From assembly GCA_016792805.1 (NCBI GenBank), contig JAEUHX010000018.1, forward strand, positions 124,001 to 188,000: DNA of 64,000 nucleotides. Direction: 5' to 3'. Shown piece after piece: positions 33,793 through 43,051 of this stretch (the first letter of the stretch is position 1; every line of letters starts with the position of its first letter). This DNA is from Planctomycetota bacterium. GTDB taxonomy: Bacteria > Planctomycetota > UBA1135 > JACQFD01. The translations under genes were made by a program, and so were the position numbers. Under the pieces are notes generated by a model. The model ran no database searches and was not told the DNA's origin. It saw nothing but the letters and a program-made list of their open reading frames with translations.

Positions 33793-36009
33793 TCAGCTCG
33801 GAAGGTGCGCGAGCATGCGGTTCATCTCCGCGAGGAGCTCACCCATCCGAAGCGGTTTTGTTAGGAATCCGTCCGCGCCTGCTGAGAGGCATGCCGTTCG
33901 ATCGCTCTCCTCGGCCTGCGCCGTGATTGCGATCACTCGGATCTTCGGATTCACTCCCTCTTCGCCGGCGCGAATTCTTCGGATCGTCTCGATGCCGTCC
34001 ATCACCGGCATCTGCAGATCCATCAAGACAAGATCGAAATGTACGGATCGGAGCACCTCGAGGGCTGCCTTCCCGTTGTCCGCGGCTTCGACGCAGTGGC
34101 CCGCCCGCTCAAGGATTTTTGAAGCCACAATTCGATTCACGGCGTTGTCGTCGACGACCAGCACGCGCAGCGATCGCTGGGTCTCCTGCGCACCGGGAAG
34201 CGCCGCCGCCGGCTCCTCGACGTCGATCATGCGCGCCGTGGAGACGCTGACGGTGCACCGGAAGGTGGCACCCACACCGAGGTCGCTCTGAACTGTGAGC
34301 TCGCCACCCATGATCTCCGCGAGCCGCGCACTGATGGCGAGGCCGAGCCCCGTCCCGCCGTAGCTCCTCGAGAAGGAGGTCTCGCCTTGGCTGAAGGCCT
34401 CGAAGATTTGGGTCTGCTGCTCCTTGGAGATGCCAATCCCCGTGTCGCTCACTTCGAACTCGATCCAGATCAGGCCCGCGTGCTCGCGGATCTTGCCGAC
34501 CTGCACGCTCACGGCGCCCCTTTCTGTGAATTTCACCGCATTCCCGATGAGATTCACGAGGATCTGGCGAATGCGCAAGCCGTCGCCCAGCACGGTCACG
34601 GGCACTTCGTCGGAGATCGCAAGATTGAGTGTCAATCCTTTGCGCTCCGCGCGCGATCGGAAGAGCTGAACGACCTCGGATACGAGCCCGTGGAGATCGA
34701 TTTGGCGAATGTCGAGCTGGAGCTTGCGTCCTTCGATCTTTGAGAAGTCAAGAATATCGTTCACAATATCGAGAAGTAGGTTCGCCGAGCTGTGGACGGT
34801 CTCAAGGAGCCCGCGCTGCTCGGCGCCGAGGTGTCCCTGCAGGGCCAGCTCGGTCATCCCGAGGACGCCATTCAGCGGAGTGCGAATTTCGTGGCTCATG
34901 CGCGCGAGGAACTCCGCCTTGGCGCGCGAGCTGGCGTCGGCGGATTCCTTCGCGACGCGCAGGTCGGCGTTTGCGCTCTCGAGCGCCTGCAGCGCATCGT
35001 TGATCGTTCGACCGAGGAGTGCCAGCTCATCGTCGCCCTCGACGCGAACGCGCAGCCCGGAGTCGCGTTGGTTGCCGATCGCCAGCACGTCGGCCCCCAT
35101 CCGGTGCAGCCGGCGCAGCACGAGCCCCTCGAGGAGCCCCGAGACGACGGCGACCAGCACGGCGCCAAGCACGAGCGCCATGGCGATGCTCCCGACGATG
35201 CTTCTCAAGCCGGCCGCGTAGACCGAGCGCGGCTGCACTACTCGAAGCACGCAGGAGACTCTTCCGACCTGGTCGCGAATCACCACAAATCCGGGGACGA
35301 CGTCGCCCTCGGGCTCGGAGAGCGCCACCGGTTCACCGGAGCTGAGGGTGGAGAGCGCCGAATTGGGGATGCCGGCGTTTCCTGTCCTCAATAATTCGAT
35401 CGGCAGCTCTGTAAGCTCGGCGAGCCGATCCACTTCGGCGCGATCGAGCAGTCGCCCAAAAGTAACTGTCCCGAGGACGGGCCCGCTTCGGTCCGTTCGC
35501 AGGATCGGCGTTGAAGCAAACAAAAGCGTTCCGAGCTCAGTCTCCAGAACTCCACGGATGGCGTGTGCGGGCCCTTCCCTCACGATGCGCTGGTTCACTT
35601 CCGAGACCGCCGCAAGCGTTCTCGGGCCGGGGGTGCGCAGCTCGGGCGGCTCTGCGGTCCGCTCTTTGACATAGACGGGATTCCCCGATGCGTCGTGGAT
35701 CGCGAGGATCGACAGCCGCATCGTCTCGAACGGCGTCATTCCGAGGGTCGAGACCACAAATGTCTCGTTGCGACCCTGAACGAAGCGAGCCATCTCGTCC
35801 CAGTAGGACCAGTCAGACGCCTTCTCCTGAAGCGTCGCCAGGATGCCGAGGTAGCCCTTCCAGACGCGGTGCAGGTTCTGCAGGCACAGATCGCGCTCGA
35901 CGCGACGGAAGCCGCCCAGCAATACGCTCGACGAGGCCAGCTGCAGCACCCCAAGGAGGGCCGCAAGCACGACCGTGAGGAGCAGAAGGGTTCGGCGGCG
36001 GAGTGTCAT
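33793..36009 (-). CDS. Hybrid sensor histidine kinase (CHASE4-HAMP-HisKA-HATPase-REC)
   Basis: A 738-residue kinase. An N-terminal membrane helix (LLLLTVVLAALLGVL) is followed by a CHASE4-like periplasmic domain (KASDWSYWDEMARFVQG). A second membrane helix is at about 265-290, then HAMP. The phospho-acceptor His is near 373 in MSHEIRTPLNGVLGMTE. HATPase motifs NLIGNAVKFT, DTGIGI and GGTGLGLAIS follow, then a C-terminal receiver domain with phospho-acceptor Asp near 664 in DLVLMDLQMPVMDG. There is no partner regulator next to it, so the signal probably goes to a distant phosphotransfer protein. It is transcribed alone, convergent with the methyltransferase gene. Confidence 0.9.
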   Translation of the reverse strand: MTLRRRTLLLLTVVLAALLGVLQLASSSVLLGGFRRVERDLCLQNLHRVWKGYLGILATLQEKASDWSYWDEMARFVQGRNETFVVSTLGMTPFETMRLSILAIHDASGNPVYVKERTAEPPELRTPGPRTLAAVSEVNQRIVREGPAHAIRGVLETELGTLLFASTPILRTDRSGPVLGTVTFGRLLDRAEVDRLAELTELPIELLRTGNAGIPNSALSTLSSGEPVALSEPEGDVVPGFVVIRDQVGRVSCVLRVVQPRSVYAAGLRSIVGSIAMALVLGAVLVAVVSGLLEGLVLRRLHRMGADVLAIGNQRDSGLRVRVEGDDELALLGRTINDALQALESANADLRVAKESADASSRAKAEFLARMSHEIRTPLNGVLGMTELALQGHLGAEQRGLLETVHSSANLLLDIVNDILDFSKIEGRKLQLDIRQIDLHGLVSEVVQLFRSRAERKGLTLNLAISDEVPVTVLGDGLRIRQILVNLIGNAVKFTERGAVSVQVGKIREHAGLIWIEFEVSDTGIGISKEQQTQIFEAFSQGETSFSRSYGGTGLGLAISARLAEIMGGELTVQSDLGVGATFRCTVSVSTARMIDVEEPAAALPGAQETQRSLRVLVVDDNAVNRIVASKILERAGHCVEAADNGKAALEVLRSVHFDLVLMDLQMPVMDGIETIRRIRAGEEGVNPKIRVIAITAQAEESDRTACLSAGADGFLTKPLRMGELLAEMNRMLAHLPS

Positions 36010-36125
36010 CGCGTTCCCGAGAAAAGGCTTCGGTTTCCCCGGAGCGCGCGACGATGGGTCGCACGACCGCAGCGCGTCTATCGGCCCTACCCCGCGCCCG
36101 AGATAAGCTGCGGTCCCCCGAACGG

Positions 36126-37124
36126 ATGCCCTCCCCGATCCTCACTCTCAACTGCCACGAAGCCTGGATCTCCCAGCTCCCCCGGCTCGGCCAGCCTCTC
36201 GACATCGTGGTGGGGCTTCGCGGGCGCTACACCGCCGGCTGGGATGCGCGCATGCGGCCGTTCCCGCCGGGGGCGCGGGCGGTCACGATGGAGCAGGTGC
36301 GCGCGGAGGCGCGCACCTATGGCTGCTTGATTGCGCACTCGCTGAGCGATCTCGTGGAGCTGCAGGATCTGGCGGGGCCTCGGATTCTTGTACTTCACAC
36401 ATCGCCTCGGCATCGCGCGGCTCAGGAGGGGCGCCAGGAGCTGCCGGCGGGCTTCCTCGAGGCGGCGGCGCGGTATGTGGAGCAGGCCGACGCGGAGGTA
36501 GTCGCGATCTCTCCGTTCAAGGGCGAGGCGTGGCGCATGCCGCACACCGTCGTTCGCCCGGGGATCGAGGCGGATCAGTTTGGGCCGGCCACGCGGGAGC
36601 GCGCCGCGGGGATCCGCGTGGCGAATCAGATTGCGGCGAAGCGTGCGACGCTTTTGTGGGGTCTCCACGAGCGCGCCTTCCGCAGCGTGCCCGTGAACGT
36701 CGTGGGGCACAACCCCGAGATGCCGGGCGTGAAGCCGGCGGCGAGCTGGGAGGAGCTGCGCGGGCTCCTCGCGTGCCATCGCTTTTTTGTGCATACGGCC
36801 GACCCCGCACTCGAGGACGGCTACAATTTGGCTTCGCTCGAGGCCATGGCCGCGGGGCTGCCGATTCTTGGGAATCGCCATCCGACTTCCCCCATCGAGC
36901 ACGGCGTCAGCGGCTTCCTCTCCGACGATCCCGACGAGCTGCGGAGCTACGCGCTGCGCCTCCTCAACGATCGCGCGCTCGCAGCGCGGATGGGCGAAGC
37001 AGCGCGATCGGCAGTGATGGAACAATTCCCGCCGGGGCGATTTGTATCCGGCATGCGCGCTGCCATCGACCGCGCGCAACGCCGTTGGGCCGCTCGCGGC
37101 GAGCTCCTCTCGCGCGCGCGATAG
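36126..37124 (+). CDS. Glycosyltransferase, GT4/Glyco_trans_1-type
   Basis: A 332-residue enzyme with a GT-B C-terminal half: ISPFKGEAWRMP, VNVVGHNPEMPGV, the nucleotide-sugar-binding DGYNLASLEAMAAGLPIL and HGVSGFLSDDPDEL. The N-terminal half begins TLNCHEAWISQLPRLG. ATG 36126 is chosen because the earlier open frame to 36003 overlaps the divergent kinase start and is Arg-rich. Donor and acceptor are unknown. No other polysaccharide genes lie directly next to it. Confidence 0.8.
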   Translation: MPSPILTLNCHEAWISQLPRLGQPLDIVVGLRGRYTAGWDARMRPFPPGARAVTMEQVRAEARTYGCLIAHSLSDLVELQDLAGPRILVLHTSPRHRAAQEGRQELPAGFLEAAARYVEQADAEVVAISPFKGEAWRMPHTVVRPGIEADQFGPATRERAAGIRVANQIAAKRATLLWGLHERAFRSVPVNVVGHNPEMPGVKPAASWEELRGLLACHRFFVHTADPALEDGYNLASLEAMAAGLPILGNRHPTSPIEHGVSGFLSDDPDELRSYALRLLNDRALAARMGEAARSAVMEQFPPGRFVSGMRAAIDRAQRRWAARGELLSRAR

Positions 37125-37214
37125 CCCGCTTGCGGCGCCGGAGCACGCGGATCCTGGATGCGGCATCGGGGGAGACGCGGATCGCTCCGCGTCTCCCGCT
37201 GTACAGATGCACGG

Positions 37215-37535
37215 CTACTCAGGAAGAGTGGGCATCAGAATGTAGAGGGCGACGGCCGCCCCATACACAATTGCGACGATCGTTGCGAGTGCTGCGGGCT
37301 TCTGAATCACGCGAGCGGCACTGAAGAGGCAGAGGAGGATTGCGCAAATCCCGCCGATCACTGCAACCATCGGAATCTCGATAAGATTCGCAATGGAGCG
37401 AGGTCCAAAAGGCCGGAGCCCATCGAGATGGAACGACCCAATCGTGAGCGGGCCAACGACCTCCATCAGACACAAATAGAAAAGTCCGAGCCCAGGGAAA
37501 AGCGCGAGAGCGGAGAGGCAGATCGCAGAACGCAT
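37215..37535 (-). CDS. Small integral membrane protein
   Basis: A 106-residue protein with three hydrophobic segments: SALALFPGLGLFYLCLMEVV, IPMVAVIGGICAILLCL and LATIVAIVYGAAVALYILMP. The N-terminal ATG at 37535 marks the first helix; an open frame further upstream is hydrophilic and unlikely. There is no recognisable family. It lies downstream of the mazF-like toxin gene on the same strand, 77 bases away, in a zone of small accessory genes. Confidence 0.55.
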   Translation of the reverse strand: MRSAICLSALALFPGLGLFYLCLMEVVGPLTIGSFHLDGLRPFGPRSIANLIEIPMVAVIGGICAILLCLFSAARVIQKPAALATIVAIVYGAAVALYILMPTLPE

Positions 37536-37612
37536 TCGCTGTTTCCCGATCAGACCATCGAATCCTCCGTCGGTCGCCCCAGAAATCTGCGAGCTTCCGC
37601 CGCCGCAAACAG

Positions 37613-37951
37613 CTAGGCGCCCAGAATCTCGTTGAGCCGTTCGATCACCTGAACAAGCTCCTCGGCCGTCGCGCGCCCGAGACGCTTTCCAATGCGTTCT
37701 GTAGCAAGCGTTCGGATTTGACTGATCTTCACCCAACACCGCTTCGGCATGCGTGAAGCGACAAGCTCCAAGGTGAGCGGAAACCCCGCTCGCTGCGGCT
37801 GAGATGTGATGGCGACCGCGATCACAGTTCCTGAATGCTCATTGAAGATGTCATGGCTGAGAACCAGGACGGGTCTGTGGCCGGTCTGTTCGTTTCCGGG
37901 TGTGGGATTGAGGTCTACCCACCGAATCTCTCCCCTCAGAATTCCGGCCAT
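37613..37951 (-). CDS. mazF: MazF/PemK-type endoribonuclease toxin
   Basis: A 112-residue toxin of the PemK/MazF family (mRNA interferase). The typical N-terminus GEIRWVDLNPTPGNEQTGHRPVLVLS, split here as GEIRWVDLNPTPGNEQTGHR and PVLVLS, holds the conserved Arg/Pro residues; later TVIAVAITSQPQ and the KISQIRTLATERI end are standard. ATG 37951 lies within the antitoxin gene end (16-bp overlap), a usual toxin-antitoxin arrangement with antitoxin first. Confidence 0.9.
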   Translation of the reverse strand: MAGILRGEIRWVDLNPTPGNEQTGHRPVLVLSHDIFNEHSGTVIAVAITSQPQRAGFPLTLELVASRMPKRCWVKISQIRTLATERIGKRLGRATAEELVQVIERLNEILGA

Positions 37952-38178
37952 GAGAGCAGATCCTTGCCGAGCCCTTCCTCCGCGAGCGCTCGTTCCGAGG
38001 CCTGATCGAGCTTCGCACACTCCTCGGCCAGCCGGCGCGATTCCAAACGCTCGAGCTTGGCGGCCACCGCAGCTTCGATCGCCTGGCTACGATTCGGGAA
38101 ATGCGCTTCGCGGACCAGCCGATCGACGCGGCGAACCGTCTGGGAGTCCAGAGTGACAGCGACTTTGGTCTTAGCCAT
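37936..38178 (-). CDS. MazE-like ribbon-helix-helix antitoxin
   Basis: An 80-residue protein. The N-terminal strand KTKVAVTLDSQTVRRVDRL and helix PNRSQAIEAAVAAKLERL form a ribbon-helix-helix DNA-binding domain. The acidic C-terminus (EEGLGKDLLSWPEF) ends with the WPE motif frequent in antitoxins that wrap around MazF. ATG 38178 is the start; the upstream frame to 38280 has no RHH similarity. It probably represses its own promoter. A decayed second antitoxin with clear sequence similarity lies at 39575-39689. Confidence 0.87.
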   Translation of the reverse strand: MAKTKVAVTLDSQTVRRVDRLVREAHFPNRSQAIEAAVAAKLERLESRRLAEECAKLDQASERALAEEGLGKDLLSWPEF

Positions 38179-38341
38179 GGAGCATCTGGTATGTGGATCT
38201 GTCATACCACTCCCGGCATCAAGCGATCGCAGCCGAACGGACTCCTCCGATGGATGGAGAGCAGCGCGTCGAATCGCCAAGCCTCCTCACCCTAGAACAT
38301 CGCCGTCGACGCACGACTCTCGGGCTCGCACGCGCGAATGG

Positions 38342-38743
38342 CTAGACGGCGCGCGAGTTCCTACGAATCACAAGGAGCGCAGCAAGATAGGCAGCGGCGA
38401 CGACGTCGTAGGCGAGGCACCAGCCGGGCCACCAGACGGGGACGCCTGGATTTGTGATCGCCGCGTGATGAAAGAAATCGAAGATTCCGTGCAGAGCCAA
38501 GCCGGCGACCACGATCCACAGGCTCTTTCGAAATCCAATCCCGGCCATTGCAATAAATAACAGCGCGGGAACGGCTTCGGCGGCGAGGCTCTCCGTCGAG
38601 GCGGCCATCGCCGCAAAAAGTAAGTAGAGGCAAGCAATCACAATCAGCACGACCGGATAGAAGCTGCGGTCTTTGTCAAACCCGATGGCGGTGGCGAAGG
38701 CTCCGACTGCAACTGCCGCGGACATGCCGATGGCGAATTCCAT
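38342..38743 (-). CDS. Four-helix membrane protein of unknown function
   Basis: A 133-residue hydrophobic protein. Segments IGMSAAVAVGAFATAIGF, YPVVLIVIACLYLLFAAM, AVPALLFIAMAGIGF, LWIVVAGLALHGIFDFFHH and the C-terminal VVAAAYLAALLVI span the membrane. The HGIFDFFHH and WWPGWCLAYD motifs are distinctive and appear in small bacterial hypothetical proteins, but I cannot assign a function. Confidence 0.65.
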   Translation of the reverse strand: MEFAIGMSAAVAVGAFATAIGFDKDRSFYPVVLIVIACLYLLFAAMAASTESLAAEAVPALLFIAMAGIGFRKSLWIVVAGLALHGIFDFFHHAAITNPGVPVWWPGWCLAYDVVAAAYLAALLVIRRNSRAV

Positions 38744-38782
38744 GGTGATCTCGAAGTTACGATTCGGCGACTTGGGCAGCGC

Positions 38783-39244
38783 CTACACCCACCGCCGAAC
38801 GCGCGTCATGTACTGCGCAAACTCAGGTCCGAACTTGGCCAGCAGCGCACGCTCTTCCGGCTTGATCTGGAACTGTGTCATATACACCAAGAAGCCCGGC
38901 AGCAGGAGAGCCGCCCCGAAATTTGACAGATACAGCGCCCAGGCAGCCAACCCCAGGAAGAAGCCGAGGTACATGGGATTGCGCGATAGGCGGTAGATGT
39001 CGGTCGACACGACGGACGAGGCGGCGCCCGGCTGGAGCGGGTTGACCGTGGTTCGCCTGCCGCGAAACGTCAGGACTCCGGCCAACGCGACCGCACCGCC
39101 GAGAATGGCCAGCAAAAGCGCCCAGGCGGAGCTCGCGGGGAGAGTGTACGCCGCTCCCGGTGCGGCCTGCGCGACGCCGAGCATGGCAGCGGCGAAGACA
39201 AGCCACACAAAAAGCGGAGGAGCTTTCAGCTCAAGCCATTGCAT
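38783..39244 (-). CDS. Isoprenylcysteine carboxyl methyltransferase (ICMT/PEMT-like) membrane protein
   Basis: A 153-residue protein with four membrane segments. The signature is VSTDIYRLSRNPMYLGFFL and the C-terminal QFQIKPEERALLAKFGPEFAQYMTRVRRW, split here as QFQIKPEERALLAKFG and PEFAQYMTRVRRW. The RNPMYLG and EE..L...FG..Y..Y..RVRRW pattern is that of ICMT/phospholipid methyltransferase-like SAM enzymes. ATG 39244 starts the first helix; the 49-residue upstream extension is not hydrophobic. The methyl acceptor is unknown. Confidence 0.85.
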   Translation of the reverse strand: MQWLELKAPPLFVWLVFAAAMLGVAQAAPGAAYTLPASSAWALLLAILGGAVALAGVLTFRGRRTTVNPLQPGAASSVVSTDIYRLSRNPMYLGFFLGLAAWALYLSNFGAALLLPGFLVYMTQFQIKPEERALLAKFGPEFAQYMTRVRRWV

Positions 39245-39574
39245 TCTGTGGGAACGGCCGGGCGACGAGGTCCCGGTGCAGCAAGCGCGAGGCCATGCGA
39301 GGCGACCGGCAGCCGCGTGAAGCCTCTGCATGGATCTTGGGAGCGACGCGAGGCGAGTTGTGTGAGCTTGTCTCGCGCTCGAACCCAATGCAAGCCCCTA
39401 CCCGGACACGCGAGGTCGTTGTGAATGGCTCCGACAGAACTGGGCTCTCCCATGCCGATGAACTGGGATGGCACAAATGTAAGAAGGGCGTACCCGAAGT
39501 TGGTACCCGAAGCCAACGGGCGTCAGAAACTGGCCGACATCACGTTCAGAGCGGACCAACGATGCTGGGCGGGA

Positions 39575-39689
39575 CACCGCCTCAATCGCCCGGGCGCGAT
39601 TTGGGTTCTTCGCATCGCACACGATCCGATCGACTCGGCGGACCAGCCAATTGCAACTCCAAGGTGACTGCGACCCGATTCCTTTCCAT
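39575..39689 (-). pseudogene. Relic of a MazE-like RHH antitoxin gene
   Basis: The minus-strand sequence from ATG 39689 reads MERNRVAVTLELQ in one frame, matching KTKVAVTLDSQ of the antitoxin at 38178. It then shifts into another frame that reads LVRRVDRIVCDAKNPNRARA, matching VRRVDRLVREAHFPNRSQA. The nucleotide match to the live antitoxin extends to AGGCGGTG around 39580. A one- or two-base indel near the middle breaks the frame, and the acidic tail is absent. No toxin fragment is evident downstream. Confidence 0.7.
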
Positions 39690-39705
39690 CCATCCGTAGA
39701 ATGGG

Positions 39706-40044
39706 TCAGAGCAGGATCCATGCCACAGTAAGGCCCACAGCAACAAGCGAGAGGACAACCGACAGCGCAAACAAGACACGGCGACGTCGATTGCGCTGGT
39801 AGTTCTCCCAACCCTCTGCATCAAGAAAATAGAGGCTATTTGCGGTCAGACGCACGGCGCCGCCGTGGACTAGACCCTCGAGGCGACGTCGGTCCATCGA
39901 CCGCTTGAGCGACAATTGTATCGATGAATCAGCATCGAAAGCGCGAGCGTCCGTAAGTTGTCGATGAATTCGTGCTTCGGCTCTCCTCATCGCGGCAACA
40001 ACGAAGAGCGGAATCAGACTTGTGATCGTGGCGACTGCGCTCAT
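39706..40044 (-). CDS. Small two-helix membrane protein
   Basis: A 112-residue protein with an N-terminal hydrophobic helix (VATITSLIPLFVVAAM), a soluble middle containing MDRRRLEGLVHGGAVRL and LYFLDAEGWENY, and a C-terminal helix (VLFALSVVLSLVAVGLTV) preceded by RNRRRR. No family is recognised. The middle part could be a small winged-helix-like motif but this is a guess. Confidence 0.5.
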   Translation of the reverse strand: MSAVATITSLIPLFVVAAMRRAEARIHRQLTDARAFDADSSIQLSLKRSMDRRRLEGLVHGGAVRLTANSLYFLDAEGWENYQRNRRRRVLFALSVVLSLVAVGLTVAWILL

Positions 40045-40370
40045 CTGTTTATTCCTCGAGAACTACTTTCAGAGGCGATCCGAACCCAACGCGAACAAAT
40101 GTTGCTAGGGCGGCTGCACCCTACCGGCAGGGAGCCCCGCGATTACCCGGGAAAAAACCTGCGGAACGAAACCTCAGCGTTGCGGCGCTGGGCATTCCAC
40201 CCTGGAATCGCCCAGGGAGCAACAGGCTGGCGTCCACGGCGGCGGATGGAGGTCGCCCGACGGCCTGCGCCGCCCCATCCACCCAGCGGGCTTTCGAGGT
40301 GAAACTTCTCTTGCCAGGGCCGATCGTCCCGGAGGACTGCGAATGGACGGCGTGCGGTGATTCTTTGACC
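40045..40370. other. Intergenic region, no gene recognised
   Basis: About 325 bases between two minus-strand genes. Short open frames on both strands are Arg/Pro-rich and not supported. I see no convincing RNA structure or repeat. Confidence 0.3.
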
Positions 40371-40943
40371 TCAGCCGCACACGTTGTAGGCGACCACACT
40401 CTTCGTACTCAAGTTGCATTCGAATACGAGCGTCGCTCCCTCGGCGTCGCCGCTACGCCCCCAAAGTGTGAACCCAAGGCCGACGGGCGGAGGCACTAAT
40501 ACCACACATTCCGCCGGCTGCTCCTCGGGCAGGTTGGGTGCGCGCCTTCGGAAGCGCCCCCAATCCTCAGCGTCCACGTGGGAGACGGCCAGAGGATAGT
40601 AAGGCAACAACTGTGGGTAGCCTCGGTAGGGCCAGTCGGCGCTCGCCTCCTGCGGCAACAGCTCCTCGATCCGAACGCGGTCGCGCTCGAACGTGTAGAG
40701 CAGGCGACAGCCTGAGTAGCGCATCCCATAGAAAAGTGGGATCTCCCACAGTTGGCGTGGCGCGCCAAGCAACAGCACCTCGTTGTGGTGCAGCAGCGCG
40801 ATGAAGTGGAGCGGCTCCGGCAGCGGCGGCCCGTCGACCTCGATCTCCGCGGGCCCGCCGAAGACCGAGCAGGTGCGCTCCTGCGCCCGCGCGAGCGCGA
40901 GCGTGCGACCGGCGTGGTGAACAAAAACAAAAGGATCATTCAT
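40371..40943 (-). CDS. Unrecognised soluble protein
   Basis: A 190-residue protein starting MNDPFVFVHHAGRTLALARA (ATG 40943); an upstream frame to 40979 adds 12 residues without support. It contains EIEVDGPPLPEPLHFIALLH, EIPLFYGMRYSGCRLLYTFE and the C-terminal VLVPPPVGLGFTLWG. It is mainly beta-sheet in character with no signal peptide or membrane segment. The layout slightly recalls DUF1963-type proteins, but I would not assign it. Confidence 0.5.
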   Translation of the reverse strand: MNDPFVFVHHAGRTLALARAQERTCSVFGGPAEIEVDGPPLPEPLHFIALLHHNEVLLLGAPRQLWEIPLFYGMRYSGCRLLYTFERDRVRIEELLPQEASADWPYRGYPQLLPYYPLAVSHVDAEDWGRFRRRAPNLPEEQPAECVVLVPPPVGLGFTLWGRSGDAEGATLVFECNLSTKSVVAYNVCG

Positions 40944-41001
40944 TTGCGAACTCCTGTGGTTTCCAGCGTCCCTCGGCACAACGCAATGTTGACGCGAGTG
41001 G

Positions 41002-41370
41002 TCACAGAGGAGCGAGAACGAGCCGGCCGTACGCGATGAACGCCATCAGGAGACCGAGCACCGCGCTCATGATGATGGGAGGGATCTCGCGGTACTGGAC
41101 GTGCACCCAAATAAACAAAAGACACTCAAGCGCCAGCACGGTGGCGGCCACCACGGTGAGAGACGGCTTCCAATGCAGGGCGGCCGGGACGATCAGCCCG
41201 ACCACGCACACAAGCTCAATCATTCCGAGGGCCGTCCAAACCGGCCGCGGCAATGCACCGAACGACTGGACGTCCGCGCTAATCTTGTCGAACAGGAAGA
41301 CCTTCATGACCCCCGACGCTCCGTACACGAGCGCGCCGAAGACCTGAAGGACCCACAATAGGATGTTCAT
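41002..41370 (-). CDS. DoxX-like family membrane protein
   Basis: A 122-residue, four-helix membrane protein: LLWVLQVFGALVYGASGVMK, WTALGMIELVCVVGLIVPAA, LTVVAATVLALECLLFIW and IIMSAVLGLLMAFIAYGRL. The first helix plus GVMK and the GMIELVCVVGLI segment are characteristic of DoxX-like (DUF6x-type) proteins linked to redox stress. ATG 41370 has AGGA about eight bases upstream, better than ATG 41379. It ends 58 bases before the upstream-labelled gene at 40943 on the same strand, so the two may be co-transcribed. Confidence 0.8.
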   Translation of the reverse strand: MNILLWVLQVFGALVYGASGVMKVFLFDKISADVQSFGALPRPVWTALGMIELVCVVGLIVPAALHWKPSLTVVAATVLALECLLFIWVHVQYREIPPIIMSAVLGLLMAFIAYGRLVLAPL

Positions 41371-41642
41371 CGTGTGCATCCTAGCGGCTTACAGATGGAA
41401 TCGTGCCGGGCGATCTGTTTTTGCTGCTTCGGAGAATCACTGTTTCTACGAGACGATCAATTCTGCCTCGCGGTGGCTCACATTGGTCTCGTACAGCTCG
41501 TCTTCTTCACCCACCAAGCGACTGGGAAGAAGCCAAAGCTCATTTTTACGACGAGGGCAGCCAGTTGCGCAGCGGCCGCCCACGTATCGACTGGGACGCG
41601 CCGCGAGCGCGCCCCAACCACACCGCGCGGTTGCTGAAACGA

Positions 41643-42356
41643 TTACCTCCGCCCCCCACGCGCAGCGCTCTTCGCGCCGCGCCCCTTCCTTGCGGCGCTC
41701 GACGCCTTGGCGCGAACCGCCTTCTTGGGCGCATTCTTCACCGCTGCTCGCGGGCGCTTCGTCGCCGCGCGCTGGCGCTTCGTTGGGGCCGGCGCAGCCG
41801 CGTCGCTCGCGGCCTTCATCTCCGCCATGAGCTGGCCCATCTCCTCTTCTGTGGTATCGGCCGAAGGGCCGTACACGGGCGGCACCTTCGCCCCCATCGT
41901 GCGCAGCGCGGAGGTGAGCTGCGCTCGCGTGTGGATCAGATGATTGAGATGCCACTGAAGATACTCAATCGCCGGGAATGCACACATTCCCATGAAATCG
42001 AGGACGCCCATGAGCTGCTTCACGGAGAGCTTCCTCGTGCCCTCCTCGGCCTGCTTCGCCATCGCCTCGCAAGCCGCCAGCAGCGCCGCCTTTTTCGTCG
42101 GCGGCGCCGGCTCCTTGCCATCGCCCATGTTCGGGAACACCCCCGCCTCGATCGCCCCGACGAAGAACGGACCCGTCAGGAAGATATGTTGGGCGATCTC
42201 GGCAAAAGTACGATTGCGCTCGTGCTGCTTGTAGCCGAGCTGCTCCTCGGGGCAAGCGGCGACGACCCGCAGAGCCGACTTGTGCTCCGAGATCATGCGC
42301 TCCACGAGGATGTCGCGGTGAATGGTCACATATTCTTTGGTGAGCTTGGGCGGCAT
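41643..42356 (-). CDS. DinB-type protein with histone-H1-like basic tail
   Basis: A 237-residue protein. Residues 1-180 are helical with DinB-like features: [39 protein letters not shown], and [19 protein letters not shown] with the H-x-x-H spacing of the metal site. The last about 55 residues are Ala/Lys/Arg/Pro-rich ([35 protein letters not shown]) like the C-terminus of bacterial histone-H1-like proteins, and are expected to be disordered and bind nucleic acid. ATG 42356 is chosen over 42404. It is divergent from the SEC-C gene at 42509. Confidence 0.75.
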   Translation of the reverse strand: MPPKLTKEYVTIHRDILVERMISEHKSALRVVAACPEEQLGYKQHERNRTFAEIAQHIFLTGPFFVGAIEAGVFPNMGDGKEPAPPTKKAALLAACEAMAKQAEEGTRKLSVKQLMGVLDFMGMCAFPAIEYLQWHLNHLIHTRAQLTSALRTMGAKVPPVYGPSADTTEEEMGQLMAEMKAASDAAAPAPTKRQRAATKRPRAAVKNAPKKAVRAKASSAARKGRGAKSAARGGRR

Positions 42357-42508
42357 GGGGAGACTCCGGGTATTACTGGATGCACAAACAGTATTCGATT
42401 CCAACGCGCATGCGCAAGGGGCTGCCTCGCATCAATCGAGCGGGCCCACCCGCGACGCCTCCTATCCTGACGCTGGACGCGCCTTCGCGCACCCCGCACT
42501 CTGCGCCC

Positions 42509-43006
42509 ATGCCCGCCCGCGAGACCACGCTCGAAGTCGCCTCCTTCCTCGAATCGCCCGTCTGCCAGTCGCTGCCGGAAGGCGCGCGCGCCGCCGCCGG
42601 CAAGATCCTCGAACGCTTCCTCGGCTGTTGCTTCGACGAGCTTGGCAAAGCGCCGCGCACGCTCGACGGCGAGGACCTCCACGGAATCCTCGGCCATCTC
42701 CTCCCAGGGCAGTTTGGTAAGAAGGACCCGCTGGCGGAGCACGTCGGCGAAGTGTTGCGCGCCTATCTGCGCTTCCTCGAAGGGCGCGCGATCCTCTCCC
42801 AGGCCTACGAGCTCGGACAGGCGCTCGAAGCCAACCTGCCGCATTTCTACGAAGCTGTGCGCTCGGGGAAGCCCCACGCCCACGGCCACGCGCATGGCGC
42901 GCCGCAGCAGCCGATCGTGAACCGCGCGGAGAAGGTGGGACGCAACGATCCCTGCCCGTGCGGCAGCGGCAAGAAGTTCAAGCAGTGCTGCGCGAAGCTC
43001 GGCTGA
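42509..43006 (+). CDS. SEC-C motif protein
   Basis: A 165-residue cytosolic protein with a helical N-terminal region and the C-terminal zinc-binding SEC-C motif [18 protein letters not shown]. This 20-residue motif, first known at the end of SecA, binds zinc and often mediates contact with ribosomes or SecB. A short His-rich HAHGHAHG stretch precedes it. ATG 42509 starts the helical domain; the earlier open frame is Pro/Arg-rich. Function is unknown beyond the motif. Confidence 0.85.
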   Translation: MPARETTLEVASFLESPVCQSLPEGARAAAGKILERFLGCCFDELGKAPRTLDGEDLHGILGHLLPGQFGKKDPLAEHVGEVLRAYLRFLEGRAILSQAYELGQALEANLPHFYEAVRSGKPHAHGHAHGAPQQPIVNRAEKVGRNDPCPCGSGKKFKQCCAKLG

Positions 43007-43051
43007 CTTCTGCCACGAGCCGCTAAGCGTGCGCCTCGATCGACGGTAGCG

